The notes beneath the pieces were generated by a model. The model ran no database searches, was not told the origin of the DNA, and saw nothing but the letters and a program-made list of their open reading frames with translations. The translations under genes were made by a program, and so were the position numbers. From NCBI GenBank assembly GCA_963205525.1, contig CAUJJP010000217.1:1-64000 (forward strand): a stretch of 64,000 bases of DNA. The letters are read 5' to 3'. Below are positions 29,742 through 38,915 of this stretch, piece after piece. This DNA is from Pseudomonadota bacterium (lineage in GTDB: Bacteria; Pseudomonadota; Gammaproteobacteria; Burkholderiales; Burkholderiaceae). Position 1 is the first letter of the stretch, and every line of letters begins with the position of its first letter.

Positions 29742-31322
29742 TCAGCCGGAGCCAAAGCGCTGCGCCGCCTGCGCGATCGCCGCCAGCTTGGCCTCGGCGA
29801 TCTGCAGCGAGCAGATCGGGTTGTCGGCAAAGGTGGCGAAGCCGCAGTCCGGATGCAGCAGCAGGCGCTCGGCACCGAACAGCGAGACCGCGCGCCCGAT
29901 GCGCGCCGCGACCTCGTCCACCGACTCGACGCCGGCGTGCTTCTGGTTCACGACCCCGACGCCGATGCGCGCGTCGGCGGGCAGCTGCTGCAGCAAGGCC
30001 ATGTCGCCCGCGCGCGGCGTGCAGGCCTCGAGCAGGTAGGCGCCGACGCGCATCGCCGCCAGCGTGTCCACCAGCGGCGCATAGCTGCCGGACAGCGCCA
30101 CCGACTCGTCGGGCGTCCAGTTGCCGCGGCACACGTGCAGCGCGATGCGCTCGCGCGGCAGGCCCTCGATCACCGCGTTCACCAGCTCGCGCGCGAAGCC
30201 GAGTTCGTGCGCCGGGCCCTGCGACTCCGACAGCGCACCGCACATGAAGCTGCGCTGGTTCTTGGCGCCGCTGAACACCACCTCCGACAGCACCGGTTCG
30301 TCGAGCTGGACCAGCGAGGCACCGGCGTCCAGAAGCTCGACCAGCTCCTCGCGCAGCACCTGAACGATGTCGGCGGCGATCTGCTCGCGGCTGGCGTAGA
30401 CCTTGTCGGCGATGCAGTCCATCCACATCGTGCGCGTCAGCAGGTAGGGTCCGGGCAGCGCGACCTTGATCGGCGCCGCGGTCTGGCTGCGCAGGAAGTC
30501 CAGCTCGTGCAGCGCCAGCGGCCGGCGGCGCCGGATGCGGCCGAACACGCCGGGGTGGCGCACCTCGGCGGCCGGCACGTCCAGCGCCCGCAGCTCGGCC
30601 TCGAAGGCCTGCGGGTCCTCCACCAGCGGCAGCAGGTCGGTGAGCGGCACCAGCTGGCAGTTCTCCAGCCGGGTGGCGACGAAGCTGGCATAGCTGTCGC
30701 GGCGCTGCTCGCCATCGGTGTAGAGCACGGCACCGGCACGCTGCTGGGCGGCGGCGATCAGGCGCACCGCGTCGTCGGCCGTTTCCTGGAACGCGGCCTC
30801 GTCGAGCCGTCCCTGCACGTAGGCGTGCATGGCGTCCACCAGCCAGCGCGGGCGCGGCCAGCTGCCCATGCTGGTGACCGCCAGCGGCGGCACTGCCGGC
30901 GCCGGCGCCGGGGCGCGCCGCGCCCGCGGCTCCTGCACCAGGAGGGGCTCGCCACGCGCCGGCAAGGGCGCGGCGGGCGAACGCGCCGGCAAGGGCGCGG
31001 CGGGCGAACGCGCCCCCATCGGCGCAGCGGCCGAATGCGTCGGCGCGGCGGCCGATCGCTCGGCGAGCGCGCCCTTGCAGACCAGGAAGCTGCGCTGGCG
31101 GCCCTCGCGCGTCCAGGACACGAGCTCGTTCTTCGTCATCCGGCACCAGGCCGGCAGGTCCTCGTCGACCGAGACCTCGGTCGAGCGGATCTCCAGCAGC
31201 CCGCCGCGCGGCAAGGGGTCGATGTGGCGGCGTATCAGCAGCAGCAGGCCGTTGCCGCAATCGAGGTCGCCGCCGTCGAAGGAGACGTCGGGCGCGTGGG
31301 TGTGGGTGGCACTGGCTTGCAT
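29742..31322 (-). CDS. Fusion: TusA-like domain + MetE C-terminal (cobalamin-independent methionine synthase-like)
   Basis: 526 residues. Residues about 15-85 are TusA/SirA-like, with the carrier Cys22 in DLDCGNGLLLLIR; the partner residue is Gly instead of the usual Pro. A 60-residue Ala/Pro linker follows, including two perfect 9-residue repeats. Residues about 148-526 match the COG0620 C-terminal domain of MetE: SMGSWPRP at the start, and the zinc ligands HVC (in IALHVCRGNW), Glu in YLLEACTP and Cys in LHPDCGF. The N-terminal MetE domain is absent. The ATG at 31322 has GAGGA upstream, so I prefer it to the ATG at 31364. A DsrE-like and a TusA-like gene precede it in the same direction. Substrate unknown; a methyl or thiol transfer linked to a sulfur carrier is inferred. 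Confidence 0.85.
   Translation of the reverse strand: MQASATHTHAPDVSFDGGDLDCGNGLLLLIRRHIDPLPRGGLLEIRSTEVSVDEDLPAWCRMTKNELVSWTREGRQRSFLVCKGALAERSAAAPTHSAAAPMGARSPAAPLPARSPAAPLPARGEPLLVQEPRARRAPAPAPAVPPLAVTSMGSWPRPRWLVDAMHAYVQGRLDEAAFQETADDAVRLIAAAQQRAGAVLYTDGEQRRDSYASFVATRLENCQLVPLTDLLPLVEDPQAFEAELRALDVPAAEVRHPGVFGRIRRRRPLALHELDFLRSQTAAPIKVALPGPYLLTRTMWMDCIADKVYASREQIAADIVQVLREELVELLDAGASLVQLDEPVLSEVVFSGAKNQRSFMCGALSESQGPAHELGFARELVNAVIEGLPRERIALHVCRGNWTPDESVALSGSYAPLVDTLAAMRVGAYLLEACTPRAGDMALLQQLPADARIGVGVVNQKHAGVESVDEVAARIGRAVSLFGAERLLLHPDCGFATFADNPICSLQIAEAKLAAIAQAAQRFGSG
30955..31008. repeat. 27-bp perfect tandem repeat in the linker of the TusA-MetE fusion
   Basis: Two identical 27-bp units (30955-30981 and 30982-31008) followed by a partial third. 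They encode the repeated ARSPAAPLP-type linker and keep the frame, so linker length could change by whole units. Confidence 0.85.
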
Positions 31323-31403
31323 GTCATCGTCCTCGGGGCGGCGGCGGTTCGGCGCCGCCGGCACACGCCGCCGCAGCCGACCTTGCCCCTGTTGCCGGGG
31401 GTG

Positions 31404-31766
31404 TCAGTAGCTGACGCTGGGACAGCCTTCGCCCATGAACTCGACCAGCTTGGCGCCGCCGACGATCAGCGCGCCCGGAATGAGCGCGGCCTCGTCGAGC
31501 TTGCGCTTCTTGAAGCAGGGCGAGCAGACGTAGATCGTGCCGCCGGCCTTGACGAAGTTGGCCATCAAGTCCTTCAGCGGCGCAAATCCCTCCTCGTGGA
31601 TGTCGTCGGCGTAGCCGGGCTGCGCCAGGCGCACGGCCTCGATCGACAGGAAGACCATCGCCTCCTTGTCGGACGCGACGGCGGCGTTGGCAACCACGAA
31701 GGCGACGGTCGCCTTGTCGCTGTCGTTCTTGGCGTGGGTCAGGCTGACGAGGAATTTTCCGGCCAT
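31404..31766 (-). CDS. DsrE-like small protein with CSPC motif
   Basis: 120 residues. It fits the DsrE/DsrF-like fold: an N-terminal beta strand (FLVSLTHAKNDSDKATVAFVVANAA), then the conserved loop TIYVCSPCFKKR with Cys81 and Cys84, and a third Cys near the end (GEGCPSVSY). Proteins of this family carry persulfide sulfur in relay systems such as TusBCD and DsrEFH. It lies between the small TusA-like gene and the TusA-MetE fusion, all in one direction. A role in passing sulfur between those two is an inference from the order. Confidence 0.78.
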   Translation of the reverse strand: MAGKFLVSLTHAKNDSDKATVAFVVANAAVASDKEAMVFLSIEAVRLAQPGYADDIHEEGFAPLKDLMANFVKAGGTIYVCSPCFKKRKLDEAALIPGALIVGGAKLVEFMGEGCPSVSY

Positions 31767-31781
31767 GCTGCGGTCCTTTCT

Positions 31782-31811
31782 GGGGGTGGGTGGGGGTGGG
31801 TGGGTTGGGGG
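31782..31811. repeat. G-run repeat (possible G-quadruplex) in the 5' leader of the DsrE-like gene
   Basis: Six runs of 3-5 guanines separated by one or two T on the plus strand (GGGGGTGGGT-type units). It lies 16 bases upstream of the DsrE-like ATG. The G-rich strand is the template strand for the gene, so it could form a quadruplex in DNA rather than in the mRNA. Confidence 0.75.
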
Positions 31812-31818
31812 TCGCGGA

Positions 31819-32049
31819 TCAGGCGTCGTCGCGGCGCGCGCGTATCCAGTACTCGGGAGCCGCCATCTGCAGCAGCTCGTGGCCGGTCAGGCGGCAATAG
31901 GCCGGGATGTCCTGCGGCGCACCGGCGTCGCGCGCCACCAGCCTGAGCACCCGGCCCGGCATCGCGCGCAGGCGGTTGCGCAGCTCGAGCACGAGTTCGC
32001 CGCAGCCCATGTCCCCGGCGTCCCAGCTTTCGTCGTGGCTCCAAGACAT
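31819..32049 (-). CDS. Small TusA-like sulfur-carrier protein
   Basis: 76 residues. The carrier cysteine is Cys16 in DMGCGELVLELRNRL, again with Gly in place of the usual Pro, and a second conserved-looking Cys in IPAYCRLTGHELLQM. The pattern repeats in the N-terminal domain of the fusion gene downstream (AWCRMTKNELVSW), so both belong to one subfamily. I chose the ATG at 32049, which gives the usual length for TusA. The 279 bp upstream hold no gene I can support. It is the first gene of the three-gene sulfur cluster. Confidence 0.72.
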   Translation of the reverse strand: MSWSHDESWDAGDMGCGELVLELRNRLRAMPGRVLRLVARDAGAPQDIPAYCRLTGHELLQMAAPEYWIRARRDDA

Positions 32050-32328
32050 GCAAACAGGCTCCCGTGCGGTGGTGGCGGCGGCGCGCGCCAGGGGCCCGGC
32101 CGTGCTGCCGGGGCCATGTGCGGTGCTCGCCCAGGGGCGCGCGGGCCTTGGTTGCCGTCGGCAAGCTGCCGACCCATCAGCCCACCCGGGGCATGACAGC
32201 CAATGCGCGCGCGAAAGTCGGATCGACGCGTCGCCAGGCCGTCCATCATCCGCGGCACCTGCGCACGCCCTGCGGTTCCACCGGGGACGCGCGCCGCGCT
32301 GCAACAACGGCCTTGAGACGCGGGCAGT

Positions 32329-33579
32329 CTATGCGATCTGCGGCGCGCGCAGCCATTCGACCGCCCCGGCACCGGCCTGCCGGCCGCTGGCCATGCAGGC
32401 GCTCAGCAGGTAGCCGCCGGTGGGCGCTTCCCAGTCGAGCATTTCGCCGGCGCAGAAGACGCCGGGGCGCTGGCGCAGCATGAGGCGCTCGTCCAAGGCC
32501 GCAAAGCACACGCCACCGGCGCTGCTGATCGCCTCCGCCAAGGGGCGCGCGGCGGCCAGGGACAGCGGCAGCGCCTTCAGGGCAGCAGCCAGCCGCGCCG
32601 GATCGGCCATGCCGTCGGCACCCAGCACCTCGTGCAGCAGCGCCAGCTTCAGGCCAGCGATGCCGAGCCGGCTCTTCAGGTGGGTGGCCAGGCTGCGCGC
32701 GCCGCGCCCACGGTCGAGTTCGGCGCGCACCCGCGCCGGCTCGAAGTCGGGCAGCAGGTCCAGGGTCGGCGTCGCCACTCCGTCGCGTGCGATCGCGTCG
32801 CGCAGCGCGGCGCTGAAGGCGTAGACCAGGCTGCCCTCGATGCCGGTGTCGGTGAGCACGAACTCACCCTGCTGGCGCCGGCCCTCGAAACACATCGCCA
32901 CCGGCTTCACCGGCTGACCGGCGTGGCGCTGGCGCAGGTAGGCGCTCCACGGCTGGGCGAGGTCGAAGCCGCAGTTGCTCGGGCGCAGCGGCGCCAGCGC
33001 CACCCCTGCCGCCTGCAGCCAGGGCCACCAGGCACCGTCGCTGCCCAGCTGCGGCCAGCTCGCGCCGCCGAGCGCGAGCACGGTCGCCGCCGGCTGCAGC
33101 CGGTGCTCGCCCTGCGGCCCGGCCAGGCGCAGCGCGCCGTCATCGGTCCAGCCCAGCCAGCGCTGGCGCGCGTGCACGCGCACGCCGGTGGCGCGCAGGC
33201 GCTGCAGCCAGGCGCGCAGCAGGGGTGCGGCCTTCATCTCGGCCGGGAACACGCGCCCGCTGCTGCCGACGAAGGTGGCGATGCCCAGGCCCGCCGCCCA
33301 GTCGCGCAGCGCCTGCGGGCCGAAGGCGTCCAGCGCCGGCCGCAGCGCGTCGCTGGCGCTGCCGTAGCGGCTGAGGAAAAGCGGCAGCGGCTCGCTGTGG
33401 GTGAGGTTCAGCCCGCCGCGGCCGGCGAGCAGGAACTTGCGCCCCACCGAGGGCATGGCGTCGAACAGATCGACCGTCAGGCCGGCGGCGGCGACCACCT
33501 CGGCCGCCATCAGGCCGGCCGGGCCGCCACCGATCACGGCCACGGCGGGCTGGGCGATGGCGGTCGGGGCGGAGTTCAC
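32329..33579 (-). CDS. HI0933-family (YhiN-like) FAD-binding protein
   Basis: 416 residues. A flavoprotein of the HI0933/BaiN family with N-terminal FAD motif VIGGGPAGLMAAEVV, the family block GRKFLLAGRGGLNLTH, and C-terminal GGVCFAALDERLML and CAGEMLDWEAPTGGYLLSACMASG. The family function is uncertain; a reductase role is suggested by BaiN. It is divergent from ccmA with 87 bp between the starts. Confidence 0.88.
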   Translation of the reverse strand: MNSAPTAIAQPAVAVIGGGPAGLMAAEVVAAAGLTVDLFDAMPSVGRKFLLAGRGGLNLTHSEPLPLFLSRYGSASDALRPALDAFGPQALRDWAAGLGIATFVGSSGRVFPAEMKAAPLLRAWLQRLRATGVRVHARQRWLGWTDDGALRLAGPQGEHRLQPAATVLALGGASWPQLGSDGAWWPWLQAAGVALAPLRPSNCGFDLAQPWSAYLRQRHAGQPVKPVAMCFEGRRQQGEFVLTDTGIEGSLVYAFSAALRDAIARDGVATPTLDLLPDFEPARVRAELDRGRGARSLATHLKSRLGIAGLKLALLHEVLGADGMADPARLAAALKALPLSLAAARPLAEAISSAGGVCFAALDERLMLRQRPGVFCAGEMLDWEAPTGGYLLSACMASGRQAGAGAVEWLRAPQIA

Positions 33580-33666
33580 GCGCGGGTTGTACCCCAGCGC
33601 AAAGGGGCGGCAGGACGCCGCCTGCGCGTGCCGGACCGCGGGGTGGCCCGGTGTAGAGTCGCCGCC

Positions 33667-34287
33667 GTGCTGGAAGTCCAGGATCTAGAGGCCCGCCGCG
33701 GCCGCCGCGTGCTGTTCTCCGGGCTGGGCTGGCAGGCCGGGCCGGGCCGCTTGCTGCGCGTGGCGGGGCCCAACGGAGCCGGCAAGACGACGCTGCTGCG
33801 CATCCTGGTCGGACTCACGACGCCGAGCGCGGGCCAGGTGCGCTGGCGCGGTCAGCCGCTGGCGGCGGCGCGCGAGCCGTTCCACCGCGAGCTGGTCTGG
33901 GTCGGCCACGCGGCGGCACTGAAGGACGACCTGAGCGCGGCGGAGAACCTGCGCGCGATCGCCGTCCTCGGCGGCGACGACCCCTCCCCTGCCGAGGCCG
34001 GCGCGGCGCTCGCCGAAGCTGGCCTCGCCGGGCGCGAGCGGCTGCCGGCGCGCGTGCTCTCGGCCGGCCAGCGCCGGCGCGTGGTGCTGGCGCGGCTGGC
34101 GCTGCCGGCGCGGCGCGCGCTGTGGGTGCTCGACGAGCCCTTCAATGCGCTGGACGGCGCGGCCACCGACTGGCTGGCGCAGCGCGTGCGCACCCAGCTC
34201 GCCGCCGGCGGCACCGTGGTGCTGACCAGCCACCAGCCGATCCCGCTCGACGGCCTGGCCGACCCGCTGACGGTGCAGCTCGGATGA
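33667..34287 (+). CDS. ccmA: Heme exporter ATP-binding protein CcmA
   Basis: 206 residues. The ATPase of the CcmABCD complex that releases holo-CcmE. Walker A is GPNGAGKTT, the signature LSAGQRRRVVLARLAL, and Walker B WVLDEPFNALD. The GTG at 33667 is the only start that matches family length; the frame is open far upstream. It is the first gene of the ccmABCDEFGHI operon, divergent from the HI0933 gene. TAGAGT 9 bp upstream is a possible weak -10, with no clear -35. Confidence 0.92.
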   Translation: MLEVQDLEARRGRRVLFSGLGWQAGPGRLLRVAGPNGAGKTTLLRILVGLTTPSAGQVRWRGQPLAAAREPFHRELVWVGHAAALKDDLSAAENLRAIAVLGGDDPSPAEAGAALAEAGLAGRERLPARVLSAGQRRRVVLARLALPARRALWVLDEPFNALDGAATDWLAQRVRTQLAAGGTVVLTSHQPIPLDGLADPLTVQLG

Positions 34288-34309
34288 AGCGCGCCGGCAA
34301 GGCACTCGC

Positions 34310-34993
34310 ATGAACGCGGCCGGCACCGGGTCGACCCTGGCGGCGCTGTTCCTGCGCGACCTGCGGCTGGCGCAGCGGCGCAAGTCCGACGTGCTGGGCG
34401 CGGCGGTGTTCTTCGTCATCGTCGCCAGCCTGTTCCCGCTCGCGATCGGCCCCGAGCCGCAGCTGCTGCAGCGCATGGGGCCGGGGGTGGTCTGGGTGGC
34501 GGCGCTGCTGGCGGCGATGCTCGGGATGCCGCGCATGTTCGCCGACGATGCCGGCGACGGCACGCTGGAGCAGCTGCTGCTGTCGGCCACCCCGCTGGCC
34601 TTGCTGGTGCTGGCCAAGGTGGCGGCGCACTGGCTGCTCTCGGGGCTGCTGCTGGTGCTGGTGTCGCCGCTTCTGGCGCTGCAGTACGGGCTGCCGGGCG
34701 AGCAGATCGGGGTCCTGATGCTGTCGCTGCTGATCGGCAGCCCGGTGCTGAGCCTGATCGGCGCCATCGGCAGCGCGCTCACGGTGGGCGTACGCGGGGC
34801 GGCGGTGCTGCTCGCCCTGCTGGTGCTGCCGCTGACCACCCCGGTGCTGATTTTCGGCGCCGGCGCGGTGGAAGCGGCAGGCAGCGGGGTCGGTCCGCAC
34901 GCCCACCTGTCGCTGCTGGGAGCGATGCTGGCGGCAGCCAGCTTCGGCGCACCGCTGGCGGCGGCGGCGGCCCTGCGCATCAGCCTGGACTGA
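34310..34993 (+). CDS. ccmB: Heme exporter membrane protein CcmB
   Basis: 227 residues with six hydrophobic helices, normal for CcmB. Begins with the LFLRDLRLAQRRKSDVLGA cytoplasmic segment, contains GMPRMFADDAGDGTLEQLLLS, and has the conserved PLTTPVLIFGAGA helix near the end. It lies 22 bp after ccmA. With CcmA it forms an ABC-type module that drives release of holo-CcmE. Confidence 0.94.
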   Translation: MNAAGTGSTLAALFLRDLRLAQRRKSDVLGAAVFFVIVASLFPLAIGPEPQLLQRMGPGVVWVAALLAAMLGMPRMFADDAGDGTLEQLLLSATPLALLVLAKVAAHWLLSGLLLVLVSPLLALQYGLPGEQIGVLMLSLLIGSPVLSLIGAIGSALTVGVRGAAVLLALLVLPLTTPVLIFGAGAVEAAGSGVGPHAHLSLLGAMLAAASFGAPLAAAAALRISLD

Positions 34994-35046
34994 GTAGCCC
35001 GGATCAAGAGCCCGAAAACCGGTTCGGGCACAATTCCGGACCGGCC

Positions 35047-35799
35047 ATGGCACGCATCAACTGGTTTTATTTCGCTGCGCCGCAGCGCTTCCATGCCCTG
35101 GCGGGAAAGCTCCTGCCGTGGTGTGCCGCCGCCGCCGTGCTGCTCGCCGCCTACGGGCTGTGGCTGGGGCTGCTGGTGGCGCCCACCGACTTCCAGCAGG
35201 GCCAGAGCTACCGCATCATCTTCATCCACGTTCCGGCGTCCTGGATGGCGATGGTGCTGTACCTGGCGATGGCCTTCTGGGCCGCCATCGGCCTGGTCTT
35301 CAACGCCCGGCTGGCGGCCATGCTGGCGCAGGCGATCGCCCCCACCGGCGCCCTCATGGCCTTCCTGTCGCTGTGGACCGGCGCCCTGTGGGGCAAGCCG
35401 ACCTGGGGCACCTGGTGGGTCTGGGACGCGCGCCTGACCTCGACCCTGATCCTGCTGTTCATGTACATCGGCTTTATGGCGCTGCGCAGCGCGATCGACG
35501 ACGAGCGCCGCGCCGACCGCGCATCGGCCCTGCTGGCGATGGTGGGCGTGGTCAACGTGCCCATCATCTATTTCTCCGTGCGCTGGTGGAACACCCTGCA
35601 CCAGGGCGCCTCGGTGCGCCCGCTCAAGGGCTCGACGATGGCCGACGTGATGCTGGAGGCCATGCTGGTGATGGCGCTGGCGTTCTGGGCCTATGCGTTC
35701 GCGGTGGTCTTTGCCCGCGTGCGCACCATCATCCTGGAGCGCGAGCGCGGCGCGGCCTGGACGCGCAGCCATCTGCCGCGGCGCGAGGCGCTGGCCTGA
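35047..35799 (+). CDS. ccmC: Heme handling protein CcmC
   Basis: 250 residues, six membrane helices. Places heme on CcmE. The WWD-type motif [13 protein letters not shown] begins at residue 120, and the first periplasmic heme-ligand His is in [11 protein letters not shown] (His61). The second should be in the [10 protein letters not shown] loop. The 53-bp gap after ccmB is larger than the other gaps of the operon. The stop overlaps the ccmD start by one base. Confidence 0.95.
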   Translation: MARINWFYFAAPQRFHALAGKLLPWCAAAAVLLAAYGLWLGLLVAPTDFQQGQSYRIIFIHVPASWMAMVLYLAMAFWAAIGLVFNARLAAMLAQAIAPTGALMAFLSLWTGALWGKPTWGTWWVWDARLTSTLILLFMYIGFMALRSAIDDERRADRASALLAMVGVVNVPIIYFSVRWWNTLHQGASVRPLKGSTMADVMLEAMLVMALAFWAYAFAVVFARVRTIILERERGAAWTRSHLPRREALA

Positions 35800-35951
35800 T
35801 GTACTGGAAGAGTCTGGACGACTTTTTGGCCATGGGCGGCTACGGCGCCTATGTCTGGGGCGCCTTCGGCATGGCGGCGCTGCTGCTGGCGGCGGAACTC
35901 TTTGCGCTGCGCCTGCGTCGCAAGGCGCTGGCCGACGAGATCGACGAATGA
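35799..35951 (+). CDS. ccmD: Small membrane protein CcmD
   Basis: 50 residues. One helix ([23 protein letters not shown]) followed by a basic end ([13 protein letters not shown]). It stabilises the CcmC-CcmE complex and is needed for release of holo-CcmE. Start and stop overlap with both neighbours by one and four bases, a sign of translational coupling. Confidence 0.92.
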   Translation: MYWKSLDDFLAMGGYGAYVWGAFGMAALLLAAELFALRLRRKALADEIDE

Positions 35952-36418
35952 AACCCCGCCACAAACGCGCGCTGGCCGTGGTCGCCGGCATCGCCACCCT
36001 GGGGGTGGCCACCGTCTTGGTGCTGAACGCCTTTCAGAGCAACCTGGTGTTCTTCTTCAGCCCCAGCCAGGTGGCGGCCGACGAGGCGCCCCGGGACCGC
36101 GCGTTTCGCATCGGCGGCATGGTCGAGGCCGGCAGCCTGCAGCGCGAGGCCAACGGGCTGACGGTGCGCTTCACCGTCACCGACACCGCCAAGACGGTGC
36201 CGGTGCGCTACACCGGCATGCTGCCCGACCTGTTCCAGGAGGGCAAAGGCGTGGTCGCGCAGGGCCGGCTGGGGCCGGACGGCGTGTTCGTCGCCGAGCA
36301 GGTGCTGGCCAAGCACGACGAGAACTACATGCCACCGGAGGCCGGCGAGGCGCTGGCCAAGGCCAAGCAGGGCCAGATGCCCTCCTTGCAACAGCAGATC
36401 GACAAGGCACGGCCATGA
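35948..36418 (+). CDS. ccmE: Heme chaperone CcmE
   Basis: 156 residues. A periplasmic heme chaperone with one N-terminal membrane anchor ([18 protein letters not shown]). The covalent heme site is His123 in [12 protein letters not shown]. The body, from [13 protein letters not shown] on, is the OB-fold. The 3' end overlaps the ccmF start. Confidence 0.96.
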   Translation: MKPRHKRALAVVAGIATLGVATVLVLNAFQSNLVFFFSPSQVAADEAPRDRAFRIGGMVEAGSLQREANGLTVRFTVTDTAKTVPVRYTGMLPDLFQEGKGVVAQGRLGPDGVFVAEQVLAKHDENYMPPEAGEALAKAKQGQMPSLQQQIDKARP

Positions 36419-38394
36419 TTCCCGAGCTCGGCCACTTCGCCCTCATCCTGGCGCTGGCGGTGGTGCTGCTGGCGCAGACCGCACTGCCGCTGGTAGGCAG
36501 CTTCCGCGGCCACGCGGGCTGGATGGCGCTCGCCCGACCGGCCGCCTGGGCCCAGCTGCTGCTGCTGCTGCTGGCCTACGGCTGCCTGATCACCGCCTTC
36601 CTGCAAAGCGACTTCTCGGTCCTGCTGGCGGCCGAGAACTCCAACTCGGCGCTGCCGGCCTACTACAAGTTCACCGCCGTGTGGGGCAACCACGAGGGCT
36701 CCATCCTCATGTGGGCGCTCATCCTGGCGGGCTGGACGGTGGCGGTGGCGAGCTTCTCGCGCCAGCTGCCGGCGCAGATGGTGGCGCGCGTGATCGCCAT
36801 CATGGGCCTCATCAGCTGCGGCTTCCTGCTCTTCACGCTGTTCACCTCCAACCCCTTCGAGCGCCTGCTGCCGGCGGCCGCCGACGGCCGCGACCTCAAC
36901 CCCATGCTGCAGGACCCGGGGATGATCTTCCACCCGCCGCTGCTGTACATGGGCTATGTCGGGTTCTCGGTGGCGTTCGCGTTCGCCGTCACGGCGCTCA
37001 TCTCGGGCCGGCTGGACAGCACCTGGGCGCGCTGGTCGCGCCCCTGGACCACGGCCGCCTGGCTGTTCCTGACCCTGGGCATCGCGGTCGGCAGCGCCTG
37101 GGCCTACTACGAGCTGGGCTGGGGCGGCTGGTGGTTCTGGGACCCGGTGGAGAACGCCTCCTTCATGCCCTGGCTGGCGGGCACGGCGCTCATCCACTCG
37201 CTGGCGGTGACGGAGAAGCGCGGCGGCTTCAGGATGTGGACCGTGCTGCTGGCGATCCTGGCCTTCAGCCTGAGCCTGATGGGCACCTTCCTGGTGCGCT
37301 CGGGCGTGCTGTCCTCGGTCCACGCCTTCGCCACCGACCCCGCGCGCGGCGTCTTCATCCTCTCCTTCCTGGCCCTGGTGGTGGGCGGCTCGCTGGCCTT
37401 GTTCGCCTGGCGCGGCCCCAAGGTGGGGGTGGGCGGCAGCTTCGAGCCGCTGTCGCGCGAAGGCATGCTGCTGGCGAACAACCTGCTGCTGCTGGTGGCC
37501 ACCGCCGCCGTCCTGCTCGGCACCCTGTACCCGCTGGCGATCGACGCCCTGGGGCTGGGCAAGATCTCGGTCGGCCCTTCCTACTTCGACGCCGTCTTCG
37601 TGCCGCTGATGGTGCCGGCGCTGTTCCTGCTCGGCGTGGGCCCGGTGGCGCGCTGGAAGAAGGCCTCGCTGCCCGAGCTGGCGCTGCAGCTGCGCTGGGC
37701 GGCGGCGGCGAGCTTCGTCGCCGCCCTCGTCGCGCCATGGCTGCTGGGCAGCTTCAAGCCGCTGGTGGGCTTCATGCTGTTCCTCGCCTTCTGGATCCTC
37801 ACCACCACCGCCCACACCCTGTGGCAGCGCGTGCAAGGCCAGCCGCTGGCGCTGTGGGGCCGGCGTCTGGCCGGCCAGACCGGCAGCTGGTGGGGCATGC
37901 TGCTGGCACACGCCGGGGTGGGCGTGTTCATCATCGGCGTCACCCTGGTCGGCGGCTACCAGACCGAGCAGGACCTGCGCATGGAGATCGGCAGCAGCGC
38001 CAGCGCCGGTGGCCACGACTTCAAGCTGGTCGGCCTGGACGAGGTGCGCGGCCCCAACTACAGCGCCGTGCGCGCCACCTTCGAGGTCAGCCGTGACGGC
38101 CGCTTCGTCGAGTTCCTCCATCCCGAGAAGCGCACCTATCTGGCGAGCCGGATGCCGATGACCGAGGTCGCGATCGACCGCGGCTTCCTGCGCGACCTCT
38201 ACGTCTCGATGGGCGAGCCGCTGGACGGCGGCAGCGCCTGGAGCGTACGCCTGTACGTCAAGCCCTTCGTGAACTGGATCTGGGGTGGCTGCGTGCTGAT
38301 GGCGCTGGGTGGCGTGCTGGCGGTGGCCGACCGACGCTACCGGCTGACGAGCCGGCGTGCGCTCGAGCTGCCGGCGGCGGCGCGCACGGCATGA
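36415..38394 (+). CDS. ccmF: Cytochrome c heme lyase subunit CcmF
   Basis: 659 residues with many membrane helices. The WWD domain is [18 protein letters not shown], and the N-terminal conserved block is [18 protein letters not shown]. The C-terminal half has the large periplasmic loop with [12 protein letters not shown]. CcmF and CcmHI ligate heme to apocytochrome c at CXXCH. It starts at 36415 on the ccmE stop (ATGA). Confidence 0.96.
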   Translation: MIPELGHFALILALAVVLLAQTALPLVGSFRGHAGWMALARPAAWAQLLLLLLAYGCLITAFLQSDFSVLLAAENSNSALPAYYKFTAVWGNHEGSILMWALILAGWTVAVASFSRQLPAQMVARVIAIMGLISCGFLLFTLFTSNPFERLLPAAADGRDLNPMLQDPGMIFHPPLLYMGYVGFSVAFAFAVTALISGRLDSTWARWSRPWTTAAWLFLTLGIAVGSAWAYYELGWGGWWFWDPVENASFMPWLAGTALIHSLAVTEKRGGFRMWTVLLAILAFSLSLMGTFLVRSGVLSSVHAFATDPARGVFILSFLALVVGGSLALFAWRGPKVGVGGSFEPLSREGMLLANNLLLLVATAAVLLGTLYPLAIDALGLGKISVGPSYFDAVFVPLMVPALFLLGVGPVARWKKASLPELALQLRWAAAASFVAALVAPWLLGSFKPLVGFMLFLAFWILTTTAHTLWQRVQGQPLALWGRRLAGQTGSWWGMLLAHAGVGVFIIGVTLVGGYQTEQDLRMEIGSSASAGGHDFKLVGLDEVRGPNYSAVRATFEVSRDGRFVEFLHPEKRTYLASRMPMTEVAIDRGFLRDLYVSMGEPLDGGSAWSVRLYVKPFVNWIWGGCVLMALGGVLAVADRRYRLTSRRALELPAAARTA

Positions 38395-38915
38395 AGCGCT
38401 ACCTCGTCCCGCTGGCGATCTTCGTCGTCCTCGCGCTCGTGCTCGGCGTCGGGCTCAAGCTCAACCCGCGCGAGGTGCCCTCGCCGCTGATCGACCAGCC
38501 GGCACCGGCGTTCAGCCTGCCGCAGCTCGCCGACCCCGGCCAGCGCTTCAGCGCGCAGCAGATGAAGGGCCAGGTCTGGGTGCTCAACGTCTGGGCCTCC
38601 TGGTGCGTGCCCTGCCTGGCCGAACACCCCTACGTCTCGCAGCTCGCCCGCATGCCCGGGGTCACGGTGGTCGGCCTGAACTACAAGGACAAGCCACAGG
38701 ACGCCCAGCGCTGGCTGGCACGCCACGGCAACCCCTACCGCCTCATTGCCGCCGACACCGACGGCCGGGTCGGCATCGACTACGGCGTCTACGGCGTCCC
38801 GGAGACCTTCCTCATCGACCGCGACGGCGTGATCCGCCACAAGCACATCGGGCCGATCACGCCCGAGGCGCTGCGCGACGAGATCCTGCCGCGGCTGAAG
38901 GCGATCGATGGCTAG
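38391..38915 (+). CDS. ccmG: Thiol:disulfide interchange protein CcmG/DsbE
   Basis: 174 residues. A membrane-anchored thioredoxin-fold reductant of apocytochrome c. The N-terminal anchor is YLVPLAIFVVLALVLGVGL. The active site is WCVPC (Cys72 and Cys75), and the conserved cis-Pro region is YGVPETFLIDRDG. Starts on the ccmF stop with a 4-base overlap. Confidence 0.96.
   Translation: MKRYLVPLAIFVVLALVLGVGLKLNPREVPSPLIDQPAPAFSLPQLADPGQRFSAQQMKGQVWVLNVWASWCVPCLAEHPYVSQLARMPGVTVVGLNYKDKPQDAQRWLARHGNPYRLIAADTDGRVGIDYGVYGVPETFLIDRDGVIRHKHIGPITPEALRDEILPRLKAIDG

Noticed and set aside
32050..32328. An upstream extension of the small TusA-like gene
   Set aside because: The frame is open to 32307 but the added residues are not TusA-like and the 76-residue form has normal family length.
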